A DNA stretch of 64,000 nucleotides from CAYLUN01 sp964386865 (lineage in GTDB: Bacteria; Verrucomicrobiota; Kiritimatiellia; RFP12; UBA1067). Location: the NCBI GenBank assembly GCA_964386865.1, contig CAYLUN010000023.1:4012-68011 (forward strand), written 5' to 3'. Within the stretch, counting starts at the first letter, position 1. Each line of letters begins with the position of its first letter. The notes under the pieces were generated by a model. The model searched no databases, was not told the origin of the DNA, and saw only the letters and a list, made by a program, of their open reading frames with translations. Made by a program: the position numbers and the translations under genes. This document shows, piece by piece, positions 1-10,600 of the stretch.

Positions 1-1
1 G

Positions 2-3000
2 GGCATGGAAGCCCTCACGATCGGCGCGACCAGCGGAGACGGGGCCCTCTCGGCTCTCACCGCCGGCGGCGACCTGCTGCTCGAAAACAATAGCGAAAGC
101 GCCACGCTCACCATCAACGCCCCGATTGACAACAACGCGTCGGCATCCTCTCTTACCAAGACCGGGCCCGGCGCCGTGCGGCTCACCGGACGGCTCAGCT
201 ACACCGGCCCCACCGCCATCACCGACGGAGCCCTCACCGTGTCCGACGGCGGCGCAACCCAGATTCTCGCCGGCGTGATAAGCGGCACCGGCGCGTTGAC
301 CAAGAGCGGCAGCGGGCGCCTGACCCTGTCCGGCGCAAACACCTTCGCTGGCGTGACCACCCTCGAAGCGGGCACGCTCCAGGCCAACAACAACGCCTGC
401 TTCGGCAGCGCAGTTTCTGGCGTCGTGATCGAAGCCGGCGCGACCCTGGACGTGGCCGCACCGACCTTGGTCGCCAACACGCTCGACTTGGGCGACGAGA
501 CCTTCACGGTCAGCGGCGACGGCGTCAACGGCCGCGGCGCCATCATCAACAGCACCAACACGACCTACTACGGCTACCTCAACAAGGTGTCGCTGGCGGG
601 CGACACGACCTTCGGCGGCGAACACGCCTTAGCGCGCTGGGACATCCGTAAGAACCGCTCGCCCGTCACGCCGACTCTGCTCATGAACGACCACGCCATC
701 ACGAAGGTCGGCTCGAACACGGTCGGCTTCACGAGCATCAACGTCACCCCCGGCGCGGGCTCCATCGACCTCCGCGAGGGCTCGCTCACGCTCGAGTCCG
801 CCACGACCATGGGCGGCTCGGCCGCCAACACGCTGACCGTCCGCGGCGGCACGGTGCTCGACTTCTACAGCCTCACCAACCCCGTCGCGTGGAGCCTGAC
901 GATGGAGGACAACACGCGGTTCTACGCGCGGGCCGGCAACACCACCTCGCTGAACATCTGGGCCGGCCCCGTGACGCTGCAAGGCCGTGCGGTCTTCGAT
1001 GCCGCAGGCACCTTCAGCGACACCGTCAGCGGCGACATCTCCGGCCCCGGCGGCTCGGTGGTCAAGACCACGGCCAACTCGACGACTTACTTCACGAGTC
1101 CCAACAACACCTACGGCGGCACGACCACCATCAGCAACGGCACCCTCTACGCCAAACACCCGGGCTCACTGCCCGGCTACGGCGCCGTGACGGTCACGTC
1201 GGGCGGCCGGCTCATCGTGCCCCAGGCTACCGGCGCCTACGGGTGGACGAGCGACCAGATCAACACCCTACACAGCTCAGCCACGTTCACCGCTGTCGAC
1301 GCCGTGCTCGGCATCGAGACGGCGCCGCCGGGCCTTGACCACCTCTACAACTTTCCAGTCCCCATGGGTCTCCACAAGCACGGCAACGGCACGCTGACGA
1401 TTCCGCAGAACCAGTCGCTCCGCGGCCAGGTCCGTGTGAACGGCGGCGAGCTTGTCCTGAACAACCTCGCGATCAATGTCACGAACCAAGCGTGCTCCTT
1501 GTCCGATGCGGCCACCGACAACAGCCGACTGACCGTGTCGAACAACGCCTCGTGGTCCTCCTACCTGGCACCGGACAATAATGCCAGCCCGATCCTCTAC
1601 GTCGGCAACGCCGGCCGGGCCGTGCTCACCATCGACAATTCCACGCTCACCAACCGCTTCATCATTGGCAATGCGGCCGGCAGCCACGGCGCGGTCTACC
1701 AGCGCGGCGCGAGCAGCCACGTCCACAACTGGTGCGGGCGCGCCAGCGACGCGCGCATGGGCGAGAATGGCTACTGCTACTATGAACTCAGCGGCGGAAC
1801 ACTGACCAACAACGGCCACATCCAGTACGGCCGCCAGCCGTCCGGCGTCGGCATCCTGGCTCAATACGGCGGTCGCATGCAGCACGGCACCCCCTTCCAG
1901 GGCGACATGCAGCTCAGCCGCGGCGGCACGGGTGTGGTGTATCTCGCGGGCGGCACCTTCGCCTGCTCGGCGGGCCTGAGCGTGGGTTACGCCAACGACA
2001 ACACTTCTACGCGCGGCTTCGCCGAGTTCACGATGGCCCCCTCGGCCAACACCGCCTACCTGGGCGGCAACCTGACGATGGCCGACCGCACGAACATGCT
2101 GGCCGTCGTTAATCTGAATGGCGGCAGGCTCACCGCAAACATGATTTCCAAAGGCAACCGCAGCGGCGCCATCGCCTGCGTCAACTTCGACGGCGGCACC
2201 TTCGCCGCCCGAATCTCCGGCAACCTGTTCAACACCGGCGCCAACGCGCCCGACTACGTCAACATCTACGACGGCGGCGCGACCTTCGACACCGCCACGA
2301 ACATCTTCGCGACCGTACCGGCCAGCCTGCGCGCGCCCGCCGGCAGCGGCCTCTCCAGCATCGCGCTCACGCCGCGCGCCGGCTACATCGGGCCGCCCTT
2401 CCTCACCATCGCGGGCGGCGGCGGCACGGGCGCCACGGCGTTCGCGCAGTTCGACTCCGCCAACGGCACCGTCACCGGCGCCACGATCACCTCCCCCGGC
2501 TTCGGCTACACGTCCAACCCGACGGTGACGCTCGCCGGCGGCGGCTCCAACGTGCAGACCACCGTGGGCGCCATCACGCGGACGGCCAACGTCAGCGGCG
2601 GCCTCACCAAGACCGGCCCCGGCACGCTCACGCTCAGCGGCACCAACACGTACGCCGGCGCGACCACGGTCAGCAACGGCATCCTGCGACTCGCCTTTCG
2701 CGAGGCCTTCCCTGCGGGCCGCGACATCAACGTGCATGGCGGCACCCTCGACCTCAACGGCAGCGCCATCTCGAACGGAACGCTGACCGTCAGTTCGGGC
2801 GCCGTGCTCAACGGCTGGCTGAACGGCGGCCTCACGAAGGTCGGCGACGGAACCGCGCTCCTCTCCGCAAGCCTCTCGTCCGCCACGCCCGTTTCCGTCG
2901 CGGGCGGAACCCTCCAGCTGGCCCCCGCCGCACCCGGCCTGTACGAGGGGAGACTGACAGACCGCTACAACACGACGAACACCAACCCGCAGACGGCCAT

Positions 3001-3925
3001 CACGCTCTCCACGCGCTACGCCAACCAGCGCTTCGGGCCCACCAGCGCAGACTCCGGAGGCATCTGGGTCGACTACAGCACCTACGCCTACAGCGGATTC
3101 CTGTGGAACAACTCCGGCACGAACGCGGTCTGGAGCTTTGCCAAGAGTTTCGATGACGGAACGTCCCTTAAGATCGACGGCGTCACCGTGATCGACAATT
3201 ATTCGGCCTCGACGCCCGTGGTCGCGACCTACACGCTGACACCCGGCCCACACTTCCTCGATCTCCGCGTAGGCCAGGCAACCGGCTGGATTGGCCCCAA
3301 TGCCATCTCCAACATTTGGACAACTACGGCGATGGGCGTCGGTTTCGATCCGCAGGCGACACTCAAGACCTATCAGCCGGGCCTGTCCGCCACCCACCTG
3401 CCGTTCGCCGACCCGGGCGACGGCAGCCTGCTGACGACCACCGGCGTCCGGAGCAACCTGCTCGACGCGGCCTCCGCCGTCGAAATCGCCCCGGGCGCCA
3501 CGCTGGACTTGGGCGGCAACACGCAGTCCCTGGCCACGCTGCACGGCGGCGGGCTCGTCTCGAACGGCACGCTGGTTGTGACGGGCACGCTCGCCCCCGG
3601 CGGCACCAACACACTCGGCACCTTGACGGCCGCGACGACGCTCACGCTTACCGGAACCCTGCTGTTCGACATCGGCCCCGCAGGCGCAGCTGACCAGCTG
3701 ACCGTCCTCGGGAATGTCAGCCTGGAACCTTCTTCCTCCCTCGTGGTCGCCAACCCCGCCCAACTGAACCGCCAGATTCAGTACACCGTCCTCACCTGCA
3801 CCGGCACGCGAAGCGGATCCTTCGGCTCGGTCGTGGCGCCCGACAGTCGCTGGCGCGTCCTGTATCGGTCGGACGGCAGCGCGAAGCTCGTTTTCGTCGA
3901 CGGCGTGGTGCTCAAGCTCCGCTAG
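2..3925 (+). CDS. Giant autotransporter-associated beta-strand-repeat surface protein, 5'-truncated, with PA14-like domain
   Basis: The reading frame is open from the window edge. The first ATG (position 5) aligns with the middle of the two downstream paralogues, so the true start lies upstream. The visible 1306 residues carry repeats of the GGLTKTGPGTLTLSGTNTY type (PATR, PF12951/TIGR02601 style), predicted to form a right-handed beta-helix stalk. Blocks shared with the paralogues include SHGAVYQRG, YYELSGGTLTNNG and a glycine-rich GYIGPPFLTIAGGGGTGAT block. Residues about 977-1113 look like a PA14-type lectin module (YANQRFGP, FAKSFDDGTSLKIDGV), which the paralogues lack. The C-terminus has the family end domain (QYTVLTCTGTRSGSF) and the tail VLKLR. 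There is no type V autotransporter barrel, so the export and anchoring route is unknown. A surface adhesin or carbohydrate-binding role is inferred. Confidence 0.85.
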   Translation, partial: GMEALTIGATSGDGALSALTAGGDLLLENNSESATLTINAPIDNNASASSLTKTGPGAVRLTGRLSYTGPTAITDGALTVSDGGATQILAGVISGTGALTKSGSGRLTLSGANTFAGVTTLEAGTLQANNNACFGSAVSGVVIEAGATLDVAAPTLVANTLDLGDETFTVSGDGVNGRGAIINSTNTTYYGYLNKVSLAGDTTFGGEHALARWDIRKNRSPVTPTLLMNDHAITKVGSNTVGFTSINVTPGAGSIDLREGSLTLESATTMGGSAANTLTVRGGTVLDFYSLTNPVAWSLTMEDNTRFYARAGNTTSLNIWAGPVTLQGRAVFDAAGTFSDTVSGDISGPGGSVVKTTANSTTYFTSPNNTYGGTTTISNGTLYAKHPGSLPGYGAVTVTSGGRLIVPQATGAYGWTSDQINTLHSSATFTAVDAVLGIETAPPGLDHLYNFPVPMGLHKHGNGTLTIPQNQSLRGQVRVNGGELVLNNLAINVTNQACSLSDAATDNSRLTVSNNASWSSYLAPDNNASPILYVGNAGRAVLTIDNSTLTNRFIIGNAAGSHGAVYQRGASSHVHNWCGRASDARMGENGYCYYELSGGTLTNNGHIQYGRQPSGVGILAQYGGRMQHGTPFQGDMQLSRGGTGVVYLAGGTFACSAGLSVGYANDNTSTRGFAEFTMAPSANTAYLGGNLTMADRTNMLAVVNLNGGRLTANMISKGNRSGAIACVNFDGGTFAARISGNLFNTGANAPDYVNIYDGGATFDTATNIFATVPASLRAPAGSGLSSIALTPRAGYIGPPFLTIAGGGGTGATAFAQFDSANGTVTGATITSPGFGYTSNPTVTLAGGGSNVQTTVGAITRTANVSGGLTKTGPGTLTLSGTNTYAGATTVSNGILRLAFREAFPAGRDINVHGGTLDLNGSAISNGTLTVSSGAVLNGWLNGGLTKVGDGTALLSASLSSATPVSVAGGTLQLAPAAPGLYEGRLTDRYNTTNTNPQTAITLSTRYANQRFGPTSADSGGIWVDYSTYAYSGFLWNNSGTNAVWSFAKSFDDGTSLKIDGVTVIDNYSASTPVVATYTLTPGPHFLDLRVGQATGWIGPNAISNIWTTTAMGVGFDPQATLKTYQPGLSATHLPFADPGDGSLLTTTGVRSNLLDAASAVEIAPGATLDLGGNTQSLATLHGGGLVSNGTLVVTGTLAPGGTNTLGTLTAATTLTLTGTLLFDIGPAGAADQLTVLGNVSLEPSSSLVVANPAQLNRQIQYTVLTCTGTRSGSFGSVVAPDSRWRVLYRSDGSAKLVFVDGVVLKLR

Positions 3926-3958
3926 CCCCCCCCTGCCGGAGGTTCGCTGATCAAGCAA

Positions 3959-4264
3959 TCAGGTGCTTGCCGAGCGTCGCCTTGTGGGACTGAGCGTATT
4001 TCCAAAATCCGTCTTGAAACTGCCGGCGTGGCGCCCAGCACGCTCGGTGACGGTGGCGCAGGTGCCCAGACCCTTTACCTGTCCAACGGCGGGCTTTGTC
4101 AGTTCACAGCCAGCGCTTCCGGCGTTCACGGCACCTTCACCATCGAGGCGGGAACGACCTTGGACGGCAGATCGGCCAACACCATCACCGTCCAGAACCG
4201 AAACACATTCGACGTCTATCAATTCGCGCAGCCTCTGGTATCGCCGGGACGGCCGTTACTGTGA
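3959..4264 (+). pseudogene. Remnant of a fourth beta-strand-repeat surface protein
   Basis: About 80 residues in one frame resemble the central region of the neighbouring giant proteins. The stretch GRSANTITVQNRNTFDVYQF matches the paralogues' GSAANTVTVNNGATLEMYNL in register. There is no signal peptide, no usable start and no C-terminal domain, and the frame ends at a TGA at 4262-4264. It sits between two intact paralogues and just before the composite repeat at 4303-4546. It reads as debris of a gene copy lost by deletion or by insertion of that repeat. Confidence 0.6.
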
Positions 4265-4302
4265 ATCGGACAGTCAAAATAGAAAAGAAGCGCCCCGTCA
4301 TG

Positions 4303-4546
4303 GCACCCGCCGCGCCTGGGTGCGATTTTACTTCGTTGCATCGCACCCAGAAGTCAGAATTCAGGAGTCAGAATTCAGAATTGCTTCGCAACGACTTACA
4401 TACGAAAGCGCCGCCCAAAAAGGTGTCTCCCAAAGAGGAGACAGGAAGAATCTCGCGCGAATCGGACATAACTCGTTGGCATCCAACTCCTGAATTCTGG
4501 CTTCTGAATTCTGTGCGATTGCAATAGCAATCGCACCCGCCGCGCC
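4303..4546. repeat. Composite intergenic element: flanking 14-bp direct repeats, hairpins and inverted heptad arrays
   Basis: The element is bounded by direct copies of GCACCCGCCGCGCC at 4303-4316 and 4533-4546. Inside the left end is a hairpin (GGGTGCGA 4318-4325 with TCGCACCC 4341-4348). Next come five 7-nt units at 4348-4382 (CAGAAGT, CAGAATT, CAGGAGT, CAGAATT, CAGAATT). Further on are a small hairpin GTCTCC/GGAGAC and the inverted partner array at 4486-4513 (ACTCCTG, AATTCTG, GCTTCTG, AATTCTG). A perfect 10-bp stem follows (GTGCGATTGC/GCAATCGCAC, 4513-4536, loop AATA). No ORF of its own is visible. It may be a non-autonomous mobile or REP-like element. Its right edge abuts the -35 box of the next gene. 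Confidence 0.7.
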
Positions 4547-4575
4547 TTGACTTCGGTGGCGCAAGTCGCTATCAT
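4547..4575 (+). promoter_or_regulatory. Sigma-70-type promoter of the second giant surface protein
   Basis: TTGACT at 4547-4552, a 17-bp spacer, and TATCAT at 4570-4575. This predicts a start near 4582 and a leader of about 60 nt. The ribosome binding site GAGGTGAG (4632-4639) lies just before the ATG at 4642. The -35 box directly follows the last base of the composite repeat. Confidence 0.65.
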
Positions 4576-4641
4576 TTTTACTCGTATTATTGTGTCGTAT
4601 GGCCGTATGATCGGGTCAATTAGTATACCGTGAGGTGAGTT

Positions 4642-7600
4642 ATGAGTAAGCGTGTGGTCTGTCTCAAGGTGTCATTTGTTCTGGCGGCGTCCGCCGGCCT
4701 GTTTGCCACGTGTTCCCATGCAGCCAACGGCGTGTGGACTAGCGCCGGCGCCGGCTCGGATGCGTTCTGGACAAACAACGCGAACTGGAGCGCATCACCC
4801 TATCCAGCCGGAAACCAGACTGCGCTTTTCAACAATTCCGGCAACGGTCGCACGACGATCGATGTGTCCGGCCTCGCGTACGGCGTATCGAACATCGTGT
4901 TCGATACGTTCGGCGTCGCGCCCTACACCCTTGGCAGCGGCGGGCCCAGCCAACAGGCCCTCGTTTTCACTAACAACAGCATCTTGCGGGTAAGCCCCAC
5001 CACGGTCGAGAGCCAGCGCATCGACGCGACCGTCCTGCTCGGGCAAGACCGCACGGCCACCACCCACACCTTCCGCAACGACCAGCCGCTCGGCACGCTG
5101 ACGCTGGCAGGCGGCATGGCCGTCACCAACAGCGGCGGCACGGGCGGCACCAAGACGGTGAACGTCGCGGGGGCGGGCAACACCACGATCAGCGGCAACA
5201 TCGTGACCAACGGGTACAGCCCGCTCACCCTGACCGACACCGCCACCGGCACCCTGCTCCTGACGGGCTCCAACCGGGTCAACACGGTCAACGCCAACGG
5301 CGGCGCCTTCATCTTCTCGGGCACGAACTGGCTCGGCGCCGTCAACGTCAACGCCGCCGGCCCCCTGAACTTCGCCGGCACGAATATCCTCGCCGGACAG
5401 ATGACCCTCGCCGGCACCGGCAATAGCGTCGTCAACGTGACCGCGGGCACGCTCGTCTTCGCCAACGGCGGTAACGGCAATCTGGTCGCGACCCAAGACG
5501 CCGTGATCAACGGCCCCGGCGACGTCGTACTCAGCAATAACGGCGGCGACTTTGCGAATAACTCTGTCACGCTCGGGCGCACGCTTGTGATCAACGCCCG
5601 GCTGACCGGTCCGTCCGGCTTTGAGCTGTATGTCAACAACAGCGGCACCACCAACGGCACGTTCGTCCTAAACGGAATTAACGACTTCGCTCAGAATGTC
5701 ACGTTCAACTCGACCCATGTCTTGCGTGTTTCGAAGATCGGCAACAAAGGGTCTACGACAAGCAATCTCGGGCGCGGAACCACGATCAACGTTGACGGAA
5801 ACAACCCTGGCAGCGCGCTTCACTATGTCGGCACGGGCGAAACCACGGACCGCATCCTCAACATCGCCACCAATTTCACGCTTGACCACTCCGGCACGGG
5901 CCTCCTCAAGTTCACGGGCGCGCACACGGCTAGCGCCCGCGTGAAGACCCTCACCCTGCAGGGCTCGACAGACGGCATCGGCGAGATGGCGTCCGCCATC
6001 CCCGTCGGCTCCGGCACCACCACCGCGCTCGCCAAGAACGGCACCGGCACGTGGCTGCTCACGGCCAACCATCTCTACGCGGGCACAACCACGGTTTCCG
6101 GCGGCACGCTCTCCCTGACCGGCGCAGCCGGCACGATCAACGCCTCCACCGGCTACCTCCTGAACGGCGGCACGCTGCTGCTCGACAACACCGCCGCCGC
6201 CAATAACACCAACCGCCTGCGCGACGCCAGCGCCATCACCCTGAACGGCGGTACGCTGCTTTTCTCCAATGACGGCGGCAGCGCCACCTTCCTTGAAAAC
6301 GCGGGCGCGCTCACCGTCAACCTGAACGCCAGCACCGTCGCCACCGTGCAGGCCGCCCCGGGCCAGACCGCCACGCTGCGCTTCGCCTCCCTGTCCCGCA
6401 ACGCGGGCGGCACCGTCAACTTCACCGGCGAAGGCCTCGGCCTCGACACCCGCAACCGCATCTTCATCACCAGCGGCCAGGCCGAGGGCCTGATCGGCCC
6501 CTGGGCCACGGTCAACGGCACGAACCTCGCGGCCTACAGCGCCGCCAACGGCGTCTACGCGGCGGCCGACGCCGCCGCCTACACCGACATCGCGGCTTAC
6601 GGTGACACCATCGTCAGCAACGACGCCAGCCTCGTCCGCATCAACACGTTCGGCACCTCCGGCGACATCGCGCTCGACTCGCCCGTCACCCGCATCACCG
6701 CCCTCGTCCAGAACACCGCGTACGAGGCCACGGTCGCCACGGCCAGCAAAGCCCTGCAGACCGCCGTGGTCTCGGTGCCCGCAGGCAAGGCCTCGGTCAC
6801 CGTCGGCGCCGCGGCCAACGACGGCACGCTCTCGCCCCTGTTCGCCAACGGCGAACTCGCCCTCAATAACGACAGCGCGAACGACCTGACCGTCAACGCG
6901 TCCATCACCAGCAGCGGCGCGACCTCCACGCTGACCAAGTACGGCTCGGGCAGCGCCACGCTCGCCGCCGCTAACGCCTTCACCGGCACCGTCGCCGTGC
7001 TCGGCGGCTCGCTCGTGCTGGCCAACACCGACGCCCTGCAGTATGTCACGCTCGACACCCCCAACGCCAACGGCATCGTGTTCGACAGCTCCGTCGCCAC
7101 GCACGCCTTCACGGTCGGCAACCTGACCAACGTCTTCACCCTCGCGCTGGCCGACAACGCCGCCAACCCCGTCGCCCTCACGGTCGGCAAGAACAACGCC
7201 GCCAGCGCCTTCGCCGGCACGCTGACCGGCGCCGGCAGCCTGACCAAGACGGGCAACGGCACGCTCACGCTCTCCGGCACCAACAGCTTCACGGGCGGCC
7301 TCACGCTCGCTCCCGGAGCCGGAGCCGTAACCGCCACGGCGGTCGGTGCGCTAGGCCTCGGCCCCGTCGTCAACGACGCCACGCTCAACCTCAACGCACG
7401 CGACGTCACCTACTCGGGCCTTTCGACGAGCCTCTCCGGCGCGGGCACCAACAACGTCCTGCTTGGCACAGGAGGCAACAACACGTACCTGAGCGGCGAC
7501 TACTCCGGCTTCACAGGTCTGTGGAACATCGGCGTGAACGGCTCGGGCGGCAAGGCGATCATGAGCGGCCTTGACAACGCCGCAGCCACCATCAACGTGC

Positions 7601-10600
7601 TGTCGAACGCGACTCTCTTCTGTGCCGCCGCCACACAGCACAACGCGACCATCAACCTCTACGGCGGCAACACCGGCGAGTCCATCGGCCAGCTCCGCCT
7701 CGACGGCGGCGCCGTCTGGGCCGGCCCGATCACCGTACGCGGGACGCTCACGGATATCGCCGACGCCTACTTCGGCGCCAACACCGGCAACACCGGCTAC
7801 TACACCGGCGTGATCGACGACCTCGGCGCCGGCTACACGATCAGCATCGTCGGCGGCGGCGCCAGTGTCTTCTCCGGCCCCAACACCTACCTCGGCCCCA
7901 CCTGGGTCAAGGCCGGCACCCTGCGCGTGCCGAACATGGGCAGCGTCAACGGCGGCGCCAGCGCGCTCGGCGCGCCGACGAACGCCGCGCAAGGAACCGT
8001 CAAGCTCGGGCGCGACGGCGCCGGCGCGACGCTCAACTACTTCGGCATGGGCGAGACAACCGACCGCACGATCGATCTCGCCTCAAACGTCGGCACAATC
8101 AAGCTGTACTTCGGCGGCACGAACACGTGGACGCTCACGGCTGACGTGATCTCTTCCGGCGTGGGGGCGAAGCAGCTCCAGTTGGATGGTATCACCAACA
8201 ACGTCGGCGTGCTCGCCGGCGTTGTGAATAACACCCTCAGCGGCCATGGCGTCGACCTGTACAAAATCGGCTTCAACACCTGGAAGCTTACGCGCGACAA
8301 CCTCTTTTCCGGCAATGTCGATGTCAATCAGGGCATCCTGGTTATCACGCAAAGCGGTTCGCTGGGCGTCAGCAACAAGTACGTCCGAATCCTCAACGGG
8401 TCGATCGGCAACACCCAGCTCCACCTGGACGGCTCGGCCGGCGATATCGCGCTCGGAACGAACCTCACCTTTTATACCAGCAGCGCCTACGAAGGCGCGC
8501 TGCGCAACCTCGCGGGCCAGAACAGCATCGCGGGCAATTTCTATCTACAGGGCGGCGGCGGCGACACGGTTGTACACTCCGCAGCCGGCAAACTCACGCT
8601 GTCCGGCCAGATCGAGGGCGATTATAACGGCGCCCGCAACCTGCGCCTGCGCGGTGACGGCGACGGCGAGGTTTCGGGCGCAATCGTCAACGGCAGCGGC
8701 AGCGAGACGGTGGGCGTCGTACGTGACGTCGGCACCGGCACCTGGACGCTCTCCGGCTCCAACACCTACACCCTCGCGACCACCGCCAGCAGCGGCACGC
8801 TGGTCGTCGGCGGCACCAACGGCTCCATCGCCGGCCCCGTGACGCTCAGCGGGACAGGCACCTTCGTGGTCGCCAACAGCGACCTCCTGAACCACGCCAA
8901 CCGCCTCGGCGACGCGGCCACCGTCACCCTGAACGGCGGCACGCTCAGTTACAGCCACACGGGCGGCGCGGCGAACTACAGCGAGACCGCCGGCCCGCTC
9001 GTCGTCAACAGCGCCTCCAACGTCCTGCTGACGTCGCAGGCGGACGAGACGCAGACCTCCGTGCTGACCTTCGCCTCGCTCGCACGCAACGGCAGCGGCG
9101 CCATCGACTTCCGCGGCACCGGACTCGGCGTGGACGACCGCAACAAGGTCATGTTCACAGCCGCTCCCGCCGCCGGTCTCATCGGCCTGTGGGCGACCTA
9201 CAACTCCGCGGGCTTCGCCGCCTACGACGACACCCTCGGCGTCGTCGCGGCCGGCGATTCAGTATTCACCGACATCCCGGCCCTGGGCCCGTACGAGATC
9301 ACGAACAACGCCACACTCACCGCCCGCATCAACGACATCGGCACCGCCGGCCCGCTCGCCTTACAAGGTTCGCCCGTGAGTTCTCTGAAGTCGCTCCTGC
9401 AGAACACCAACACCGCCTCGGTGGTCGGCATGACCAACCAGACGCTGCTGGTGAGCGACCTGATGATCGCGGCCGGCAAAGCCGACCTGACGCTCGGCAC
9501 GGAGCAGGACGAAGGCCTCGTGATGCCGCTCACCGCGGGCGGCACCCTGACCCTGATCAATCAGGCTGAAAGCACGCTCACCCTCAACGCGGGCGTCACC
9601 AACAACACCTCCGCCTCCGCGCTCGTCAAGCTCGGCTTAGGAACGGTCAAGCTCAACGGCCGGAGCAGCTACACCGGCACCACGCTCATGGAGAACGGCA
9701 CGCTGGAGTTTGGCGGCACGTCGACGCAGACACTCGGCGGCGTCATCAGCGGCGCGGGCACGCTGGTCAAGAGCGGCAACGGTATCCTGACCCTCAGCGG
9801 GGGCAACACCTATACCGGGCCGACCACGATCAAGCAGGGCGTCGTCGTGGCCCAGAACAGCGCCGCTTTCGGCAGTACCGTGACCGGCACCGTGATCGAA
9901 GCGGGCGCCACGCTTGATGCGGGCGGCAGCCTTGCCGTCAACGCGCTGGACATGAGGAACGAAGTCTTCACCGTCAGCGGCGACGGCGTCAACGGCATGG
10001 GCGCCCTTGTCAATAACTCCAATACCCAACAGTACAACGCCTTCCACAGAATTACGCTTGCGGATGATGTGACCTTCGGCGGAGCCTCCCGCTGGGATAT
10101 GCGCAACACCCCGGTTCTGACCATGAACGGTTTCACGATCACGAAAGTCAGCACCAACTTCGTCAACCTGTCGAACGCGACCGTCTATCCCGACGGCGCG
10201 GGCGGCACGGGCGACATCGACGTCCAGGCCGGCTCCTTCGGGCTGGACGGCGCCGGCACCCGGCTGAACGGCGGCGCGGCCAACACCCTGACCGTGCGGG
10301 GCGGCGCGCGGCTCGAGCTGTACAACGTGCCCATCGTCACCAACGCGGTGCCCTGGTCCCTCATTCTTGAGCACGGCTCGACGGTACTCGCCACGCAAGG
10401 CAACGGCAACGGCACCGTGAACACCTGGGGCGGCCCCGTCACCCTCAACGGCGCGGCGAGCCTGTCTGCCAACGCCGGCTTCAGCCTGACCTATCCCGGC
10501 GAACTCGCGGGCGACGGCTCCGTCATCAAGACGGGCCCGGGCACCGTGTACCTGACCGGCACCAACACCTACGCCGGCTCCACCGCCGTCAGCAACGGCA

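Noticed and set aside
1277..3958. Long antisense frame of 893 codons opposite the first surface protein
   Set aside because: The antisense of GC-rich, Gly/Ala/Thr-rich repeats stays open by codon bias. No recognisable domain, signal peptide or start; the plus-strand product has clear homology to its paralogues.
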